From the NCBI GenBank assembly GCA_021443405.1, contig JABUUA010000034.1, positions 8,730 to 21,994 of the forward strand: a stretch of 13,265 nucleotides of DNA, in the 5' to 3' direction. Every line of letters begins with the position of its first letter. Position 1 is the stretch's first letter. This document shows, piece by piece, positions 1 through 7,564 of the stretch. Position numbers and translations under genes: made by a program. The notes beneath the pieces are model-generated. The model did no database searches and was not told where the DNA came from. It was given only the letters and a program-made list of their open reading frames with translations. This DNA comes from Bacteroidaceae bacterium. GTDB taxonomy: Bacteria; Bacteroidota; Bacteroidia; Bacteroidales; Bacteroidaceae.

Positions 1-37
1 TTACTGGGCTTCGGGGCAACGAATTGTGCTGTTTTGA

Positions 38-433
38 GTTTTACCGGACAGCAATATTTTCAATTGGGGTCTAATTGTATATTGTTACCTTAACAAATGG
101 GACTGCACGCTCTATGTTTATCCGTCGGCTATCGACAACTATCAAGCGGCCGAGCAGTGGAAGGATTTTTTCTTTATAGAAGGCTCAGATAATCCCGATG
201 GGATCGGTACAGTTGCTGCAGACAACTGTATGTTAAAGCTTCGAAAGTCAGACTGCGGACTGTGCTTGTCAGGAACCCAGCAAGGAATGGCTGTCGCAGT
301 ATATTCACTTGATGGAAAATGCCTTGGCAGCACTGTTGCAGAGGATGGCGAGACCCGTCTGTCCTTCCCCGTAGCAGACGGCAGTATGGTCATTGTGAAA
401 TACGGTGACAAGGCCATGAAATATCGTTTGTAA
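38..433 (+). pseudogene. C-terminal fragment of a BspA-like leucine-rich-repeat surface protein
   Basis: The open frame runs from the codon after a TGA at 35-37 to the TAA at 431-433. The first clear ATG is at 230, in mid-domain, so this is not a complete gene. The segment LNKWDCTLYVYPSAIDNYQ, then AAEQWKDFFFIEG (about 89-184), is the capping piece that follows the last LRR_5 repeat in Prevotella/Bacteroides BspA-like proteins. The last ~50 residues (VYSLDGKCLGS ... VKYGDKAMKYRL) resemble a type IX secretion-type C-terminal sorting tail. Such proteins are exported and surface-displayed, often as adhesins. I see no LRR in any frame of bases 1-37. The gene is therefore either decayed by a stop or frameshift or carries an error, and most of it lies to the left of the window. 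The family call rests on remembered sequence pattern; the broken status is seen directly. Confidence 0.6.
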
Positions 434-484
434 GACACCACAGACCCGCTCGCGCCTACTGCGGGGCGTTGACCGCCATGCGCT

Positions 485-540
485 AAACATTCCCGACAGA
501 ACAACCTTTGGGCTGACTGTCGGGAATGCTTCGTTTTGTG
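485..540 (+). terminator. Rho-independent terminator between convergent genes
   Basis: CATTCCCGACAG (488-499) and CTGTCGGGAATG (517-528) form a perfect 12-bp stem with a 17-base loop. One mismatch and two more A-T pairs extend it to 485-531. A T-rich run follows on the + side (to about 546), 55 bases after the stop of the LRR fragment. On the - side only TTT follows, so it may serve the opposing Omp28-like operon more weakly. It sits between two convergent stops (433 and 556). Confidence 0.8.
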
Positions 541-555
541 GTTTTTAGTCCGAAC

Positions 556-2184
556 TTACTTCACCACCTTCTTGCGACCTTTGATGTACACGCCTTTTGC
601 GGGTGCGGTGATGCGGCGGCCTTGTAAGTCGTAGAGGATTTGGTCGGTCTGTTGTGTTGCGGGCGTGGTGATGGCGCTGATGATGTCGCTCAGCGTGGCG
701 CGCTGTGTGGCTTTCTCCGATAGGGGGGTGCGGGCGGCATTGACGATGAGACCGCTGGCGGCATCCAGTACGAAGGCGGTCAGCATGCATTGTTCGCGGC
801 AGATGGCTGTCGAAACAAGTTCGCCGTTGTGCTTATACTCTTTGTCGGGGATGTCGAGACAGTAGCTAAAAGTGTAGTTTTCACAGGCAGCCATGTCGGC
901 AGGCAGGGATTTCTTGGCCCCTTCGAGATGAGAGATGGCGCGGGCCACATCGTGGAAACGCATGTTCATGACGTAGGGCTTGGCTGTGCTCCAGCCACCC
1001 ATGGGAGCGTTGAGGTGCGATTGTCCGCCTTCGGCAAAGTAGTTGTGCTGTACCCAATACGGGCTTCCGTCGAGATGCACATTGTTCTCCGTCAGGATGA
1101 AGCCCACTTTGTAATCCACATTCGTCAGGGCGAGGGCGGGGCGGAACGTGGCCTTGCAATCGATGGCCGTGGTATCGCTGCCCGAAATGACCCATTGTCC
1201 CTCGACGGTTAGGTCGCCGTAAGCAAACTTTTGCTGTGCCAGTTGTACCTTGTGAGCGAAAGAATTGGGGTCCGACGGCTGGTAGTTGGCGTCGTAGAGG
1301 CCGCTGAAGCCGACGGGCGTCTGGCGGTCGATGCTGGCTTTGGGCACGCCGTTGAAGTTCATGTAAGCCTCGTAACTCTCCAACTCCATCCAGTCGGTGG
1401 GCGAACCTGCCACGTGAATGCTGACGGGAATGACCTTGTCGCCCAGCTCGGGGTCGTCGAGAAGCGACTCTATGTTGTAGATGCCGATGGGACAGTTGCC
1501 GCACCATGAGCCGGTCCCTTCCTCGATAAGCATGCGTTTTGTGGGCGTGAAGGGCAGGACAGGGTCAACTTTGCTGGCCACTTTCACGCGGTCGATGCAG
1601 AGCAGGTCGCAGTCGTAATTCTGATTGACAAAGCAGATGAAGATGGTCTTGCCCGCATACGCGTCCAGTGAGTAGGTGTAGCGCGTCCACTCGTCGGTGG
1701 TTACGTCGGGCGTGTCACCCGCGGGCACTTGCTCCCACACTTTGGTGGGCGTCGTGGGCAGGTTGGTGGGGTCGGGCTTTTCTTCCAATATAAAGAGCGA
1801 GAGGTCGCTCAACTTTCCGTTCTTGCGAATAATGGCCGATTGCGCGTCGAACGATAGTTCGAAACCGGTGCTGGGGATGATGACAGGCACGGAAATCAGC
1901 CAATCGTCGCTTTTCCCTGGCTGTGTGTACCACGAGTGCGAGCCCATGAACGCATCAGAGGCACCTTTCGTCTCTCGCAATACCCACCACGGTTGTGCAT
2001 TGCCTGTGGCAGCTGAGGTAAAGAGCGAAATAATGCTCTGGTTGGGGTCGAGGGCGTCGTGGTCGATGACGTAGGCAAACGACTTGGAATAGTTGGTGTC
2101 GAAGTCCTCCTCGAGCAGCACCGTCTCGGCAGTGGCGCTCAGACTAATAGCCAGCATAAGGAGCAGAAAAGTAACGTGTTTCAT
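556..2184 (-). CDS. Omp28-like secreted protein with a WCGNCP thioredoxin-type motif and sorting tail
   Basis: 542 residues. The frame is open further upstream, but the start at 2184 (MKHVTFLLLMLAISLSATAE) gives a clean signal peptide. It also overlaps the stop of the gene before it as ATGA, which suggests translational coupling. Residues ~21-202 look like a jelly-roll 'choice-of-anchor J'/cleaved-adhesin domain (EDFDTN, SDDWLISVPVII, CIDRVKV). Residues ~217-300 hold RMLIEEGTGSWCGNCPIG, with C228 and C231 as a CxxC pair, as in the Omp28 family of Porphyromonas and relatives. Further cysteines lie at 433, 442, 462 and 466. The end, YDLQGRRI ... KGVYIKGRKKVVK, is a sorting-type tail. Expected location: exported and surface-attached or released. 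Its biochemical role is unknown; a thiol-disulphide function is inferred only from CxxC. It is a paralogue of the gene at 2181-3791 and last in the operon. Confidence 0.8.
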   Translation of the reverse strand: MKHVTFLLLMLAISLSATAETVLLEEDFDTNYSKSFAYVIDHDALDPNQSIISLFTSAATGNAQPWWVLRETKGASDAFMGSHSWYTQPGKSDDWLISVPVIIPSTGFELSFDAQSAIIRKNGKLSDLSLFILEEKPDPTNLPTTPTKVWEQVPAGDTPDVTTDEWTRYTYSLDAYAGKTIFICFVNQNYDCDLLCIDRVKVASKVDPVLPFTPTKRMLIEEGTGSWCGNCPIGIYNIESLLDDPELGDKVIPVSIHVAGSPTDWMELESYEAYMNFNGVPKASIDRQTPVGFSGLYDANYQPSDPNSFAHKVQLAQQKFAYGDLTVEGQWVISGSDTTAIDCKATFRPALALTNVDYKVGFILTENNVHLDGSPYWVQHNYFAEGGQSHLNAPMGGWSTAKPYVMNMRFHDVARAISHLEGAKKSLPADMAACENYTFSYCLDIPDKEYKHNGELVSTAICREQCMLTAFVLDAASGLIVNAARTPLSEKATQRATLSDIISAITTPATQQTDQILYDLQGRRITAPAKGVYIKGRKKVVK

Positions 2185-3791
2185 GATTGTCTGAAGATTT
2201 TTCCGTTGTGAATATACAGGCCGCGCTGGGGATGCTGGATGCGTCGCCCTTGCAGGTCGTAGTAGTGAGCGGGTTGTGTGGCGCGGATGGGGCTGATGCC
2301 GTCCTCGTCGTGACAAGTCACGCGGCAGCAGTTGAGCACTTCGCCCGTGGTGGGATGTTGCACTATGGCCACCAGCGTGAGCGGCGTGTCGGCCGGCAGG
2401 TCGGCGGGGCGTTGCACGGTGGCAGCGCCGTCCGTGGCCTCGACCACCGCCACGGGCACGTTGCGGTAAGTGCTCATCTCGGGCAGAATGGCGCCAGGTT
2501 GGTAGTAGTATTCCTCCCACGAATAACTACTGGGGGCGTTGCGCTGCACATAAGTGCTCTCAAGCGCGTCGGTGTGGAGGTCGGCCAGCAGAAGGTAACG
2601 CACCACGCCGTCGGTGGTGCCTTCCAGATGACATACAGCTTGATAACTACCATCGTCGTTCAAGGTTGCTCGGGCCGAGATGCCGACCTCAGCGGGTTGC
2701 GACATGGCGGCCGTGAAGCCGTCGGTCTTGATACTGCTGGGCAAATGGTTGACCACGAGTTTGGGAATGTCGAAGACAAACTCCTTCGTGTAGTAATAGT
2801 CGGCGAGCATGAAGGCGTCGTTGATGTGTTGTTCCACTATCAAGACTTCGTCGCCGAACTGTTGTTCCAAGCGTGCCACCTCGATGGCTTCCAGCGGACA
2901 GTTGTTGCACCACGTGCCCGTGCAGCGGTCGATGAGCATCACGCGCTTGGCGGCGCCCGCTACCACGAAGTCGGTCGCCAGCGTCTCACGCGTTCCGTCG
3001 GGCGTTGTGGCTATCAGTTCGTAGTCGGTGCGGCCCGTGGCCACGGGGATGGGGAGGTCGATGGTCAGCGATTGTCCGATGGCGAGCGGCGGCACAGCCT
3101 TTCGCGCTACCTCGCTACCTTCCACCTCGACCACCAGATGGTCCCAGACGGTGGTCGTGCCGAAGTTGGTGAGACGTCCGCACACGTGGGCTGATTCGTC
3201 CGCACAAATGTAGTGAGACGTGCGGTTGTCTAAGGCGAAACGTGCTTTCGTGGGAATGCCTACCTCTATATTGTCGATGGCAAGGGCAAAGCCGTTGCAG
3301 GTGGTGGCTACGAACGCAACCTGCACGTCGTGCCCGGCGAAGTCGGCCAGCGATGCGTGGTGCAACTGCCATTGTCCGCGGTCGGCCTCGGCCTCACAGA
3401 GCGTCACCCACGTGTCCGTGCCCGCCACTTTCGCTTCCACGCGGTAAGTCTCGGCTATCTGGTGGTGGACACTGCGTGCTTCCCACACCACGTGTGCGTC
3501 GGCGCTGCCGATGGTGACGGCGGGAAGAGTCAGGCGATTCTCCTCGGGCCGACTGGCGTCGGTGCTGCGGGTCGGGGAGAATGCCGTGTAACCATGGTCG
3601 GGCAGACGGCAGGCTTGCCACGCTTTTTGCAGGTCGATGTTCTTGTAAATGTCGCCGCGCAACTCCATGCCGTCGGCGTTTTCCAAAGCAAACGTTGTGG
3701 GCAGACCTGCAGAGAAGTCCACCCACAAATAGTCGTTAGCCTTGGCGACGCTCGTCAGCAAGACCAGTAAGAGGGTCGCGTGCGCGCGCAT
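2181..3791 (-). CDS. Omp28-like secreted protein with a WCNNCP motif and sorting tail (paralogue of the next gene)
   Basis: 536 residues, starting at 3791 only 3 bases after the upstream stop. MRAHATLLLVLLTSVAKAND is a signal peptide. Residues ~21-180 form a beta-rich domain like the one in the neighbour (AIDNIEVGIP at its end). Residues ~183-280 look like an Ig/CARDB-like segment (LTNFGTTTVWDHLVVEVEG). Then RVMLIDRCTGTWCNNCPLEA carries C295-N-N-C298, the Omp28-family thioredoxin-like motif, with an added Cys at 290. The C-terminal part has NCCRVTC (488-493) and ends in YYDLQGRRIQHPQRGLYIHNG. The last seven residues (KIFRQS and the preceding G) are less basic than in related tails. The stop overlaps the start of the downstream paralogue by 4 bases. 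The two proteins share layout but have diverged widely, so this is an old duplication. Function unknown; probably exported through the same route as its neighbours. Confidence 0.78.
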   Translation of the reverse strand: MRAHATLLLVLLTSVAKANDYLWVDFSAGLPTTFALENADGMELRGDIYKNIDLQKAWQACRLPDHGYTAFSPTRSTDASRPEENRLTLPAVTIGSADAHVVWEARSVHHQIAETYRVEAKVAGTDTWVTLCEAEADRGQWQLHHASLADFAGHDVQVAFVATTCNGFALAIDNIEVGIPTKARFALDNRTSHYICADESAHVCGRLTNFGTTTVWDHLVVEVEGSEVARKAVPPLAIGQSLTIDLPIPVATGRTDYELIATTPDGTRETLATDFVVAGAAKRVMLIDRCTGTWCNNCPLEAIEVARLEQQFGDEVLIVEQHINDAFMLADYYYTKEFVFDIPKLVVNHLPSSIKTDGFTAAMSQPAEVGISARATLNDDGSYQAVCHLEGTTDGVVRYLLLADLHTDALESTYVQRNAPSSYSWEEYYYQPGAILPEMSTYRNVPVAVVEATDGAATVQRPADLPADTPLTLVAIVQHPTTGEVLNCCRVTCHDEDGISPIRATQPAHYYDLQGRRIQHPQRGLYIHNGKIFRQS

Positions 3792-3794
3792 TCC

Positions 3795-5105
3795 TTATTT
3801 ATTTACTACTTTGCGAACCTTATCACCTTCGCGGACGATGTGGATGCCACGCTGCTTTTCGGCGGCACGGCGACCGGCAAGGTCGAAGGTCTGACGCAGG
3901 GTTGTCGCGGCTTCCACCACGTTTTCTACGGGCGTCAGCGAGTCGTCGATGAGAAGCATGGGCGACTCCATAGAGTCTTCCATATACGTGAAGTTATAGC
4001 AACCGGCCACGGCCTTGAGGTCCTTCTTGATGTCGTACACGCCTTCGATGGCCTTGAGACCCTGACAACCCAAGTAAGCGTTCGTGGCTTTCTGACCGCT
4101 GGGCGTCCATACCTTGGTGCCGAAGGCCAGTTTGTCGTCGATGCCGCAGGCAAATGCGCCAAGGCGGGCAACGTCGGTGAACTCGTCGGTCTCCATATTA
4201 TAGATGGTGGCGTAGTAGTTGTAAGTGCCACTTCCATCCTCGTAGTTGGGGTTGGTGACTACGGTGCGGTAGCCATAGGCATACTTATCATTGATATAAG
4301 TAAAGCCACCTTCGTAATATTCGCCATAGGCACCGTCTGCCAATCCGTTGACATAATAGTTGTCAAAATATAAAATAGAGTCTTTATACTGGAAGGGCTC
4401 GTTGTATCTAGTTTCCCATGTGTCCCATACTTTGACCTTACCATTAACTAACAATGTTTGGAGATGCGAACCTGCAGCGACAGCCATCGTACCACCTAGA
4501 ACTTGTCCATCAGGCGACATGTCCCAAACATAGAATCCTAACTGACCTTCGGCAATGCCAACTTCAGGGCCATTGTAGCATGTGGGAATATAACTCTGCG
4601 TGGCTTCGTCCCAGTCCCATACCACAGGATAATTCTTGTTTCCCGTCTCCACGTCGGAGGCGTGGCAATAGGCATAACCAGCAATGCGCTTGCCGTCCGG
4701 TGTAACTGACATGGCAAACGAACGCCGACGGCAATCCTCGGGCTCGGGCAGGCGCGTCCACACACCGTCTCTCCAGATGGCGGCATGCTCATACTTGGCC
4801 TCGCCTTCCACGGTGAAGTGTGTGCCTACCACCATGCCATCGTCTGCTACGTCGTAGAATTCTCCCTCGTTGGTGAAGTAATATAGTTCAGCGGGATTGG
4901 TGGTGTCCACGATGTAAGACCCAGACTGCAGGTCGTAGTCGCCGCCCACCAGCCAGCGTCCGTTATCCGAAAAACGGCGGAAATGCCCCATCAAGTTCAG
5001 CGACGGCTCGGTAGGGTCGGTGTAAGTAAATGATTTGTACTCTGCGAAAGCGCTTGCCGAGCAGGCTGCTACGAGCAAGGCTGTGGTGAGTAAACGTAGT
5101 TTCAT
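3795..5105 (-). CDS. Secreted propeller-like protein with S-x-DG-xx-vvG (HAF-like) repeats
   Basis: 436 residues; first gene of the operon. MKLRLLTTALLVAACSASAFA is a signal peptide. VAAC could pass for a lipobox, but cleavage after AFA and the C-terminal tail favour a secreted form. The body shows six spaced copies of a short motif: RFSDNGRWLVGG (44-55), DVADDGMVVGT (85-95), SVTPDGKRIAGY (133-144), DMSPDGQVLGG (195-205), YINDKYAYGY (270-279) and GIDDKLAFGT (321-330). Strands such as AAIWRDGVWTRL lie between them. This is the pattern of HAF-type repeat proteins and suggests a beta-propeller of about six blades (inference). The tail reads FDLAGRRAAEKQRGIHIVREGDK. No catalytic motif was recognised. 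It may bind a ligand or act as a surface partner of the two Omp28-like proteins encoded 3 bases downstream. Confidence 0.7.
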   Translation of the reverse strand: MKLRLLTTALLVAACSASAFAEYKSFTYTDPTEPSLNLMGHFRRFSDNGRWLVGGDYDLQSGSYIVDTTNPAELYYFTNEGEFYDVADDGMVVGTHFTVEGEAKYEHAAIWRDGVWTRLPEPEDCRRRSFAMSVTPDGKRIAGYAYCHASDVETGNKNYPVVWDWDEATQSYIPTCYNGPEVGIAEGQLGFYVWDMSPDGQVLGGTMAVAAGSHLQTLLVNGKVKVWDTWETRYNEPFQYKDSILYFDNYYVNGLADGAYGEYYEGGFTYINDKYAYGYRTVVTNPNYEDGSGTYNYYATIYNMETDEFTDVARLGAFACGIDDKLAFGTKVWTPSGQKATNAYLGCQGLKAIEGVYDIKKDLKAVAGCYNFTYMEDSMESPMLLIDDSLTPVENVVEAATTLRQTFDLAGRRAAEKQRGIHIVREGDKVRKVVNK

Positions 5106-5140
5106 AGGCTTTTGTTCTAAAAAATTCGTTGTCTTGACTA

Positions 5141-5148
5141 CAAAGTTA
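5141..5148 (-). promoter_or_regulatory. Putative -7 box (TAACTTTG) for the propeller/Omp28-like operon
   Basis: Read on the - strand, bases 5148-5141 are TAACTTTG, an exact match to the Bacteroidota TAnnTTTG element, 35 bases before the ATG at 5105. No convincing -33 TTTG is present at 19-21 bases. No Shine-Dalgarno precedes the start (AACAAAAGCCT-ATG), which is usual for this phylum. Confidence 0.5.
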
Positions 5149-5160
5149 CGTAAAAAATCG

Positions 5161-5168
5161 TAATTTTG
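5161..5168 (+). promoter_or_regulatory. Putative -7 box (TAATTTTG) for the endonuclease gene
   Basis: TAATTTTG matches TAnnTTTG and would start transcription near 5173-5176, leaving a ~22-base leader before the ATG at 5197. This favours 5197 over an in-frame ATG at 5170, which would lie at or before the transcription start. A possible -33 TTG at 5134-5136 is farther away than usual (24-base spacer). Confidence 0.5.
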
Positions 5169-5196
5169 TATGCTTTATCACTACAAAACTGAAACA

Positions 5197-6915
5197 ATGA
5201 AACGATATTATCTTCTTTTCATCACCCTTTTAGGGATGACGGTGAGCTTTGCTCAAACGTTCAACAAAGCCGGCTATTACGCCGCTGCCGACGGCCAGAA
5301 GGGAGCTGCCCTCAAGACCGCCCTCGCCAGTTGTATCAGCAGTCACACCACCATTTCCTATAATAGTTTGTGCGACGCCTACGTGACCACCGACACGCGC
5401 CCCGACGGCAAGGTGTGGGACATGTACAGTTGCACCACCAACTTCGTGCACAACCAGGACAACAAGGGCAACTATTCCAAGGAGGGCGACATGTACAATC
5501 GTGAGCATTCCTTCCCCAAGAGCTGGTTCGACAACGCTTCGCCCATGAGCAGCGACCTGGTGCACGTGATTCCGACGGACGGCTACGTCAACAACCGCCG
5601 CTCCAACTATCCCTTCGGTGAAGTGGGCAGCATCACCTATCAGAGCAACGAAGGCTTCTCAAAACTCGGCGAAAGCAAGACCCCGGGCTACAGCGGCAAG
5701 GTGTTCGAGCCCAACGACGAATACAAGGGCGACTTTGCGCGCATCTATTTTTATATGGTCACCTGCTATGAGAGCCGCGTGGCCAGTTGGTCGAGCGAAA
5801 TGCTGGCGGGCAACAAATATCCTGCTTTCTCGCAGTGGGCACTCGACATGCTGTTGCGCTGGGCCAAGGAAGACCCCGTCAGCCAAAAGGAGATAGACCG
5901 TAACAACGGCGTCTATAAGTTGCAGAAGAATCGCAATCCCTTTGTCGATTTCCCCGGTCTTGAGCAATATGTATGGGGCACGCGGAAGGACATCGCCTTC
6001 GACCTCGACAACTATCAATCGACCATCGACGACGACACACCCGTTGACGCCGATGTGAAAAAGCCGGTATTCTCGCCCGCCGGCGGCGTGGTGGCCAAGG
6101 GCTCCACCGTCACCATCACCTCGCCCACGGAAGGCTGCTACATCTATTACAGCGTGAACGGCGGCGATTACCAGTGCCTGTATCCGCCCGTGGAAGTGAC
6201 CATCAACGAGAACACCCTCGTCACGGCCTATGCTTGGCTGAACAACACGGCCAAGAGCGAGACCGCACAGGCCTACTACACCGTGCAGACAGGTGGCTCC
6301 GACGACACCGACACGCCCGGCGACCCTAATACTTTCGACCTCGTCACCTCAGCCGCCGACCTCGAGTTGGGCGCCAGTTACCTCATCGTCAGCACCGAGG
6401 CCAATCAGGCCATGGGCGATGACTGGGAGGGGAAATACGTTCGTAATACCGCCAACGTGAGCGTCAGTGGCAGCAAAGTAACCACGCCCACCAACACTGC
6501 AGGCCGGCCTTACACCTTCACCATCACGAAAGCCGAGGGCGGTTACTACATCTACGCCGAGGCCGAACAAGTATATCTGGCCTATGAGGGCGACGGTAAC
6601 AAGTTGCAGAGCATCGCCTCACCGGAGAAGACCGCTATCTGGGCCATCACGTTTGACAAGGGCAACGCCGTCATCGAATCCACGGTGGCCGAGGGGCGCA
6701 CCATCCAATACAACGCCGCATCGCCGCGCTTCGCTACTTACACCAGCGCGCAGACGCCCGTACAATTGTTTCGTCGTCAGGCAGCGCCCACCGCAGTCGA
6801 GAGCGTGGAGACCGACCGTCAGCCCGTCGTCATCTTTGATCTCTCGGGTCGCCGAGTGCAGTGCCCCACGCGCGGCCTCTACATCGTGAACGGCAAGAAA
6901 GTGTGTGTGCAATAA
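5197..6915 (+). CDS. Secreted endonuclease I family DNase with extra C-terminal domains and sorting tail
   Basis: 572 residues from the start at 5197 (MKRYYLLFITLLGMTVSFAQ, signal peptide). An ATG 9 codons earlier gives a non-signal start and lies too close to the promoter box. The catalytic domain spans ~22-265 and has the family's hallmarks: YNREHSFPKSW (100-110), HVIPTDGYVNNRRSNYPFGE (123-142) and NRNPFVDFPGLEQYVWG (245-261). This family cuts DNA with a divalent metal; the histidine in REHSFPKSW is the likely active-site residue. Residues ~288-364 (KPVFSPAGGVVAKGSTVTI ... IYYSVNGGDY) match the chitobiase-type C-terminal/Fn3-like domain common after such enzymes. Residues ~378-527 are a beta-rich region I cannot assign. 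The tail FDLSGRRVQCPTRGLYIVNG plus KK is the sorting signature. Expected role: extracellular DNA digestion for nutrients or biofilm turnover. Confidence 0.9.
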   Translation: MKRYYLLFITLLGMTVSFAQTFNKAGYYAAADGQKGAALKTALASCISSHTTISYNSLCDAYVTTDTRPDGKVWDMYSCTTNFVHNQDNKGNYSKEGDMYNREHSFPKSWFDNASPMSSDLVHVIPTDGYVNNRRSNYPFGEVGSITYQSNEGFSKLGESKTPGYSGKVFEPNDEYKGDFARIYFYMVTCYESRVASWSSEMLAGNKYPAFSQWALDMLLRWAKEDPVSQKEIDRNNGVYKLQKNRNPFVDFPGLEQYVWGTRKDIAFDLDNYQSTIDDDTPVDADVKKPVFSPAGGVVAKGSTVTITSPTEGCYIYYSVNGGDYQCLYPPVEVTINENTLVTAYAWLNNTAKSETAQAYYTVQTGGSDDTDTPGDPNTFDLVTSAADLELGASYLIVSTEANQAMGDDWEGKYVRNTANVSVSGSKVTTPTNTAGRPYTFTITKAEGGYYIYAEAEQVYLAYEGDGNKLQSIASPEKTAIWAITFDKGNAVIESTVAEGRTIQYNAASPRFATYTSAQTPVQLFRRQAAPTAVESVETDRQPVVIFDLSGRRVQCPTRGLYIVNGKKVCVQ

Positions 6916-6916
6916 A

Positions 6917-6948
6917 CCTTTCGCCCCAGCCCTTCCCTGCGCGAAAGG
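6917..6948 (+). other. 8-bp hairpin between endonuclease and flavodoxin genes
   Basis: CCTTTCGC (6917-6924) pairs with GCGAAAGG (6941-6948) across a 16-base loop, two bases after the endonuclease stop. No T-run follows, so it is not a standard terminator. It could stabilise or partly attenuate a read-through transcript. No TAnnTTTG box occurs in the 52-base gap, so the downstream pair may depend on the upstream promoter. Confidence 0.4.
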
Positions 6949-6967
6949 GTGACCGAACCTGACAACT

Positions 6968-7561
6968 ATGCAAATGTTTCGAACCATAAAGGACCTCGTA
7001 CCCCCCTTTCCCGCGAGAGTTTGCTGGGGCGGGGCCCTTCTTTGTATTCTTTTCCTCTGGTGTTCCTGCTCCACGCAGCAGAAAACCACCGCAACGCAGC
7101 ACCCTAACCGTATGATTGTACTCTATTTCTCTGCCACAGGGACCACGGCCCGAGTGGCACAACTCATTGGCGTGGCAACGGGCGCACCCGTAGCCGAGAT
7201 TGCCCCCACGGTGGCGTACACCGCCGCCGACCTGGACTGGCGCAACAGCAAGAGCCGCAGCAGTGTGGAGATGGCCGATAGCACGTGCCGTCCCGCCATT
7301 AAGCCCATCGACCTTCACGACGCCAATGTCATCTACCTTGGCTATCCCATCTGGTGGGATTTGGCGCCGCGCCAGGTCTATACGTTCTTGGAAAACATCG
7401 ACCTCGAGGGCAAGACCATCATTCCTTTCGCCACCTCGGGCAGCAGCACCATCAGTAACAGTGTGCGTGTGCTCCAGCAGACCTATCCCAAGGCCGTATG
7501 GAAAGAAGGCAAGTTGCTCAACGGAGCCACCGCCGCCACCGTTAATGCTTGGGTGAAATAG
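6968..7561 (+). CDS. Exported flavodoxin-like lipoprotein
   Basis: 197 residues. The N-terminus is basic, then hydrophobic (RVCWGGALLCILFLWCSC), and ends at Cys32/Cys34. This looks like a lipoprotein signal, although Trp at -3 from Cys34 is not a textbook lipobox. The mature part is a short flavodoxin: IVLYFSATGTTARVAQLI (50-67) carries the FMN phosphate loop SATGTT. YLGYPIWWDLAPRQVYTFLE (123-142) and IPFATSGSSTISNS (152-165) are the flavin-contact loops seen in the flavodoxin_4-type family. Family members with a signal peptide occur in Bacteroidales, so an extracytoplasmic site is plausible. The stop lies 3 bases before the TonB-dependent receptor, so the two are probably co-transcribed and co-translated. 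A role in reducing the receptor's metal or haem cargo is inference. Starts at residue 3 or 49 are possible; the latter would give a cytosolic protein. Confidence 0.8.
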   Translation: MQMFRTIKDLVPPFPARVCWGGALLCILFLWCSCSTQQKTTATQHPNRMIVLYFSATGTTARVAQLIGVATGAPVAEIAPTVAYTAADLDWRNSKSRSSVEMADSTCRPAIKPIDLHDANVIYLGYPIWWDLAPRQVYTFLENIDLEGKTIIPFATSGSSTISNSVRVLQQTYPKAVWKEGKLLNGATAATVNAWVK

Positions 7562-7564
7562 ACC

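Noticed and set aside
2185..2520. N-terminal extension of the Omp28-like gene to a start at 2520
   Set aside because: The extra 112 residues are Arg/His-rich antisense-frame-like sequence. The start at 2184 gives a signal peptide and an ATGA overlap.
2187..3194. 335-codon + strand open frame opposite the Omp28-like gene
   Set aside because: It is the mirror of a strongly supported gene with a signal peptide and CxxC motif. High GC at third positions creates long antisense frames, and the translation has no recognisable domain.
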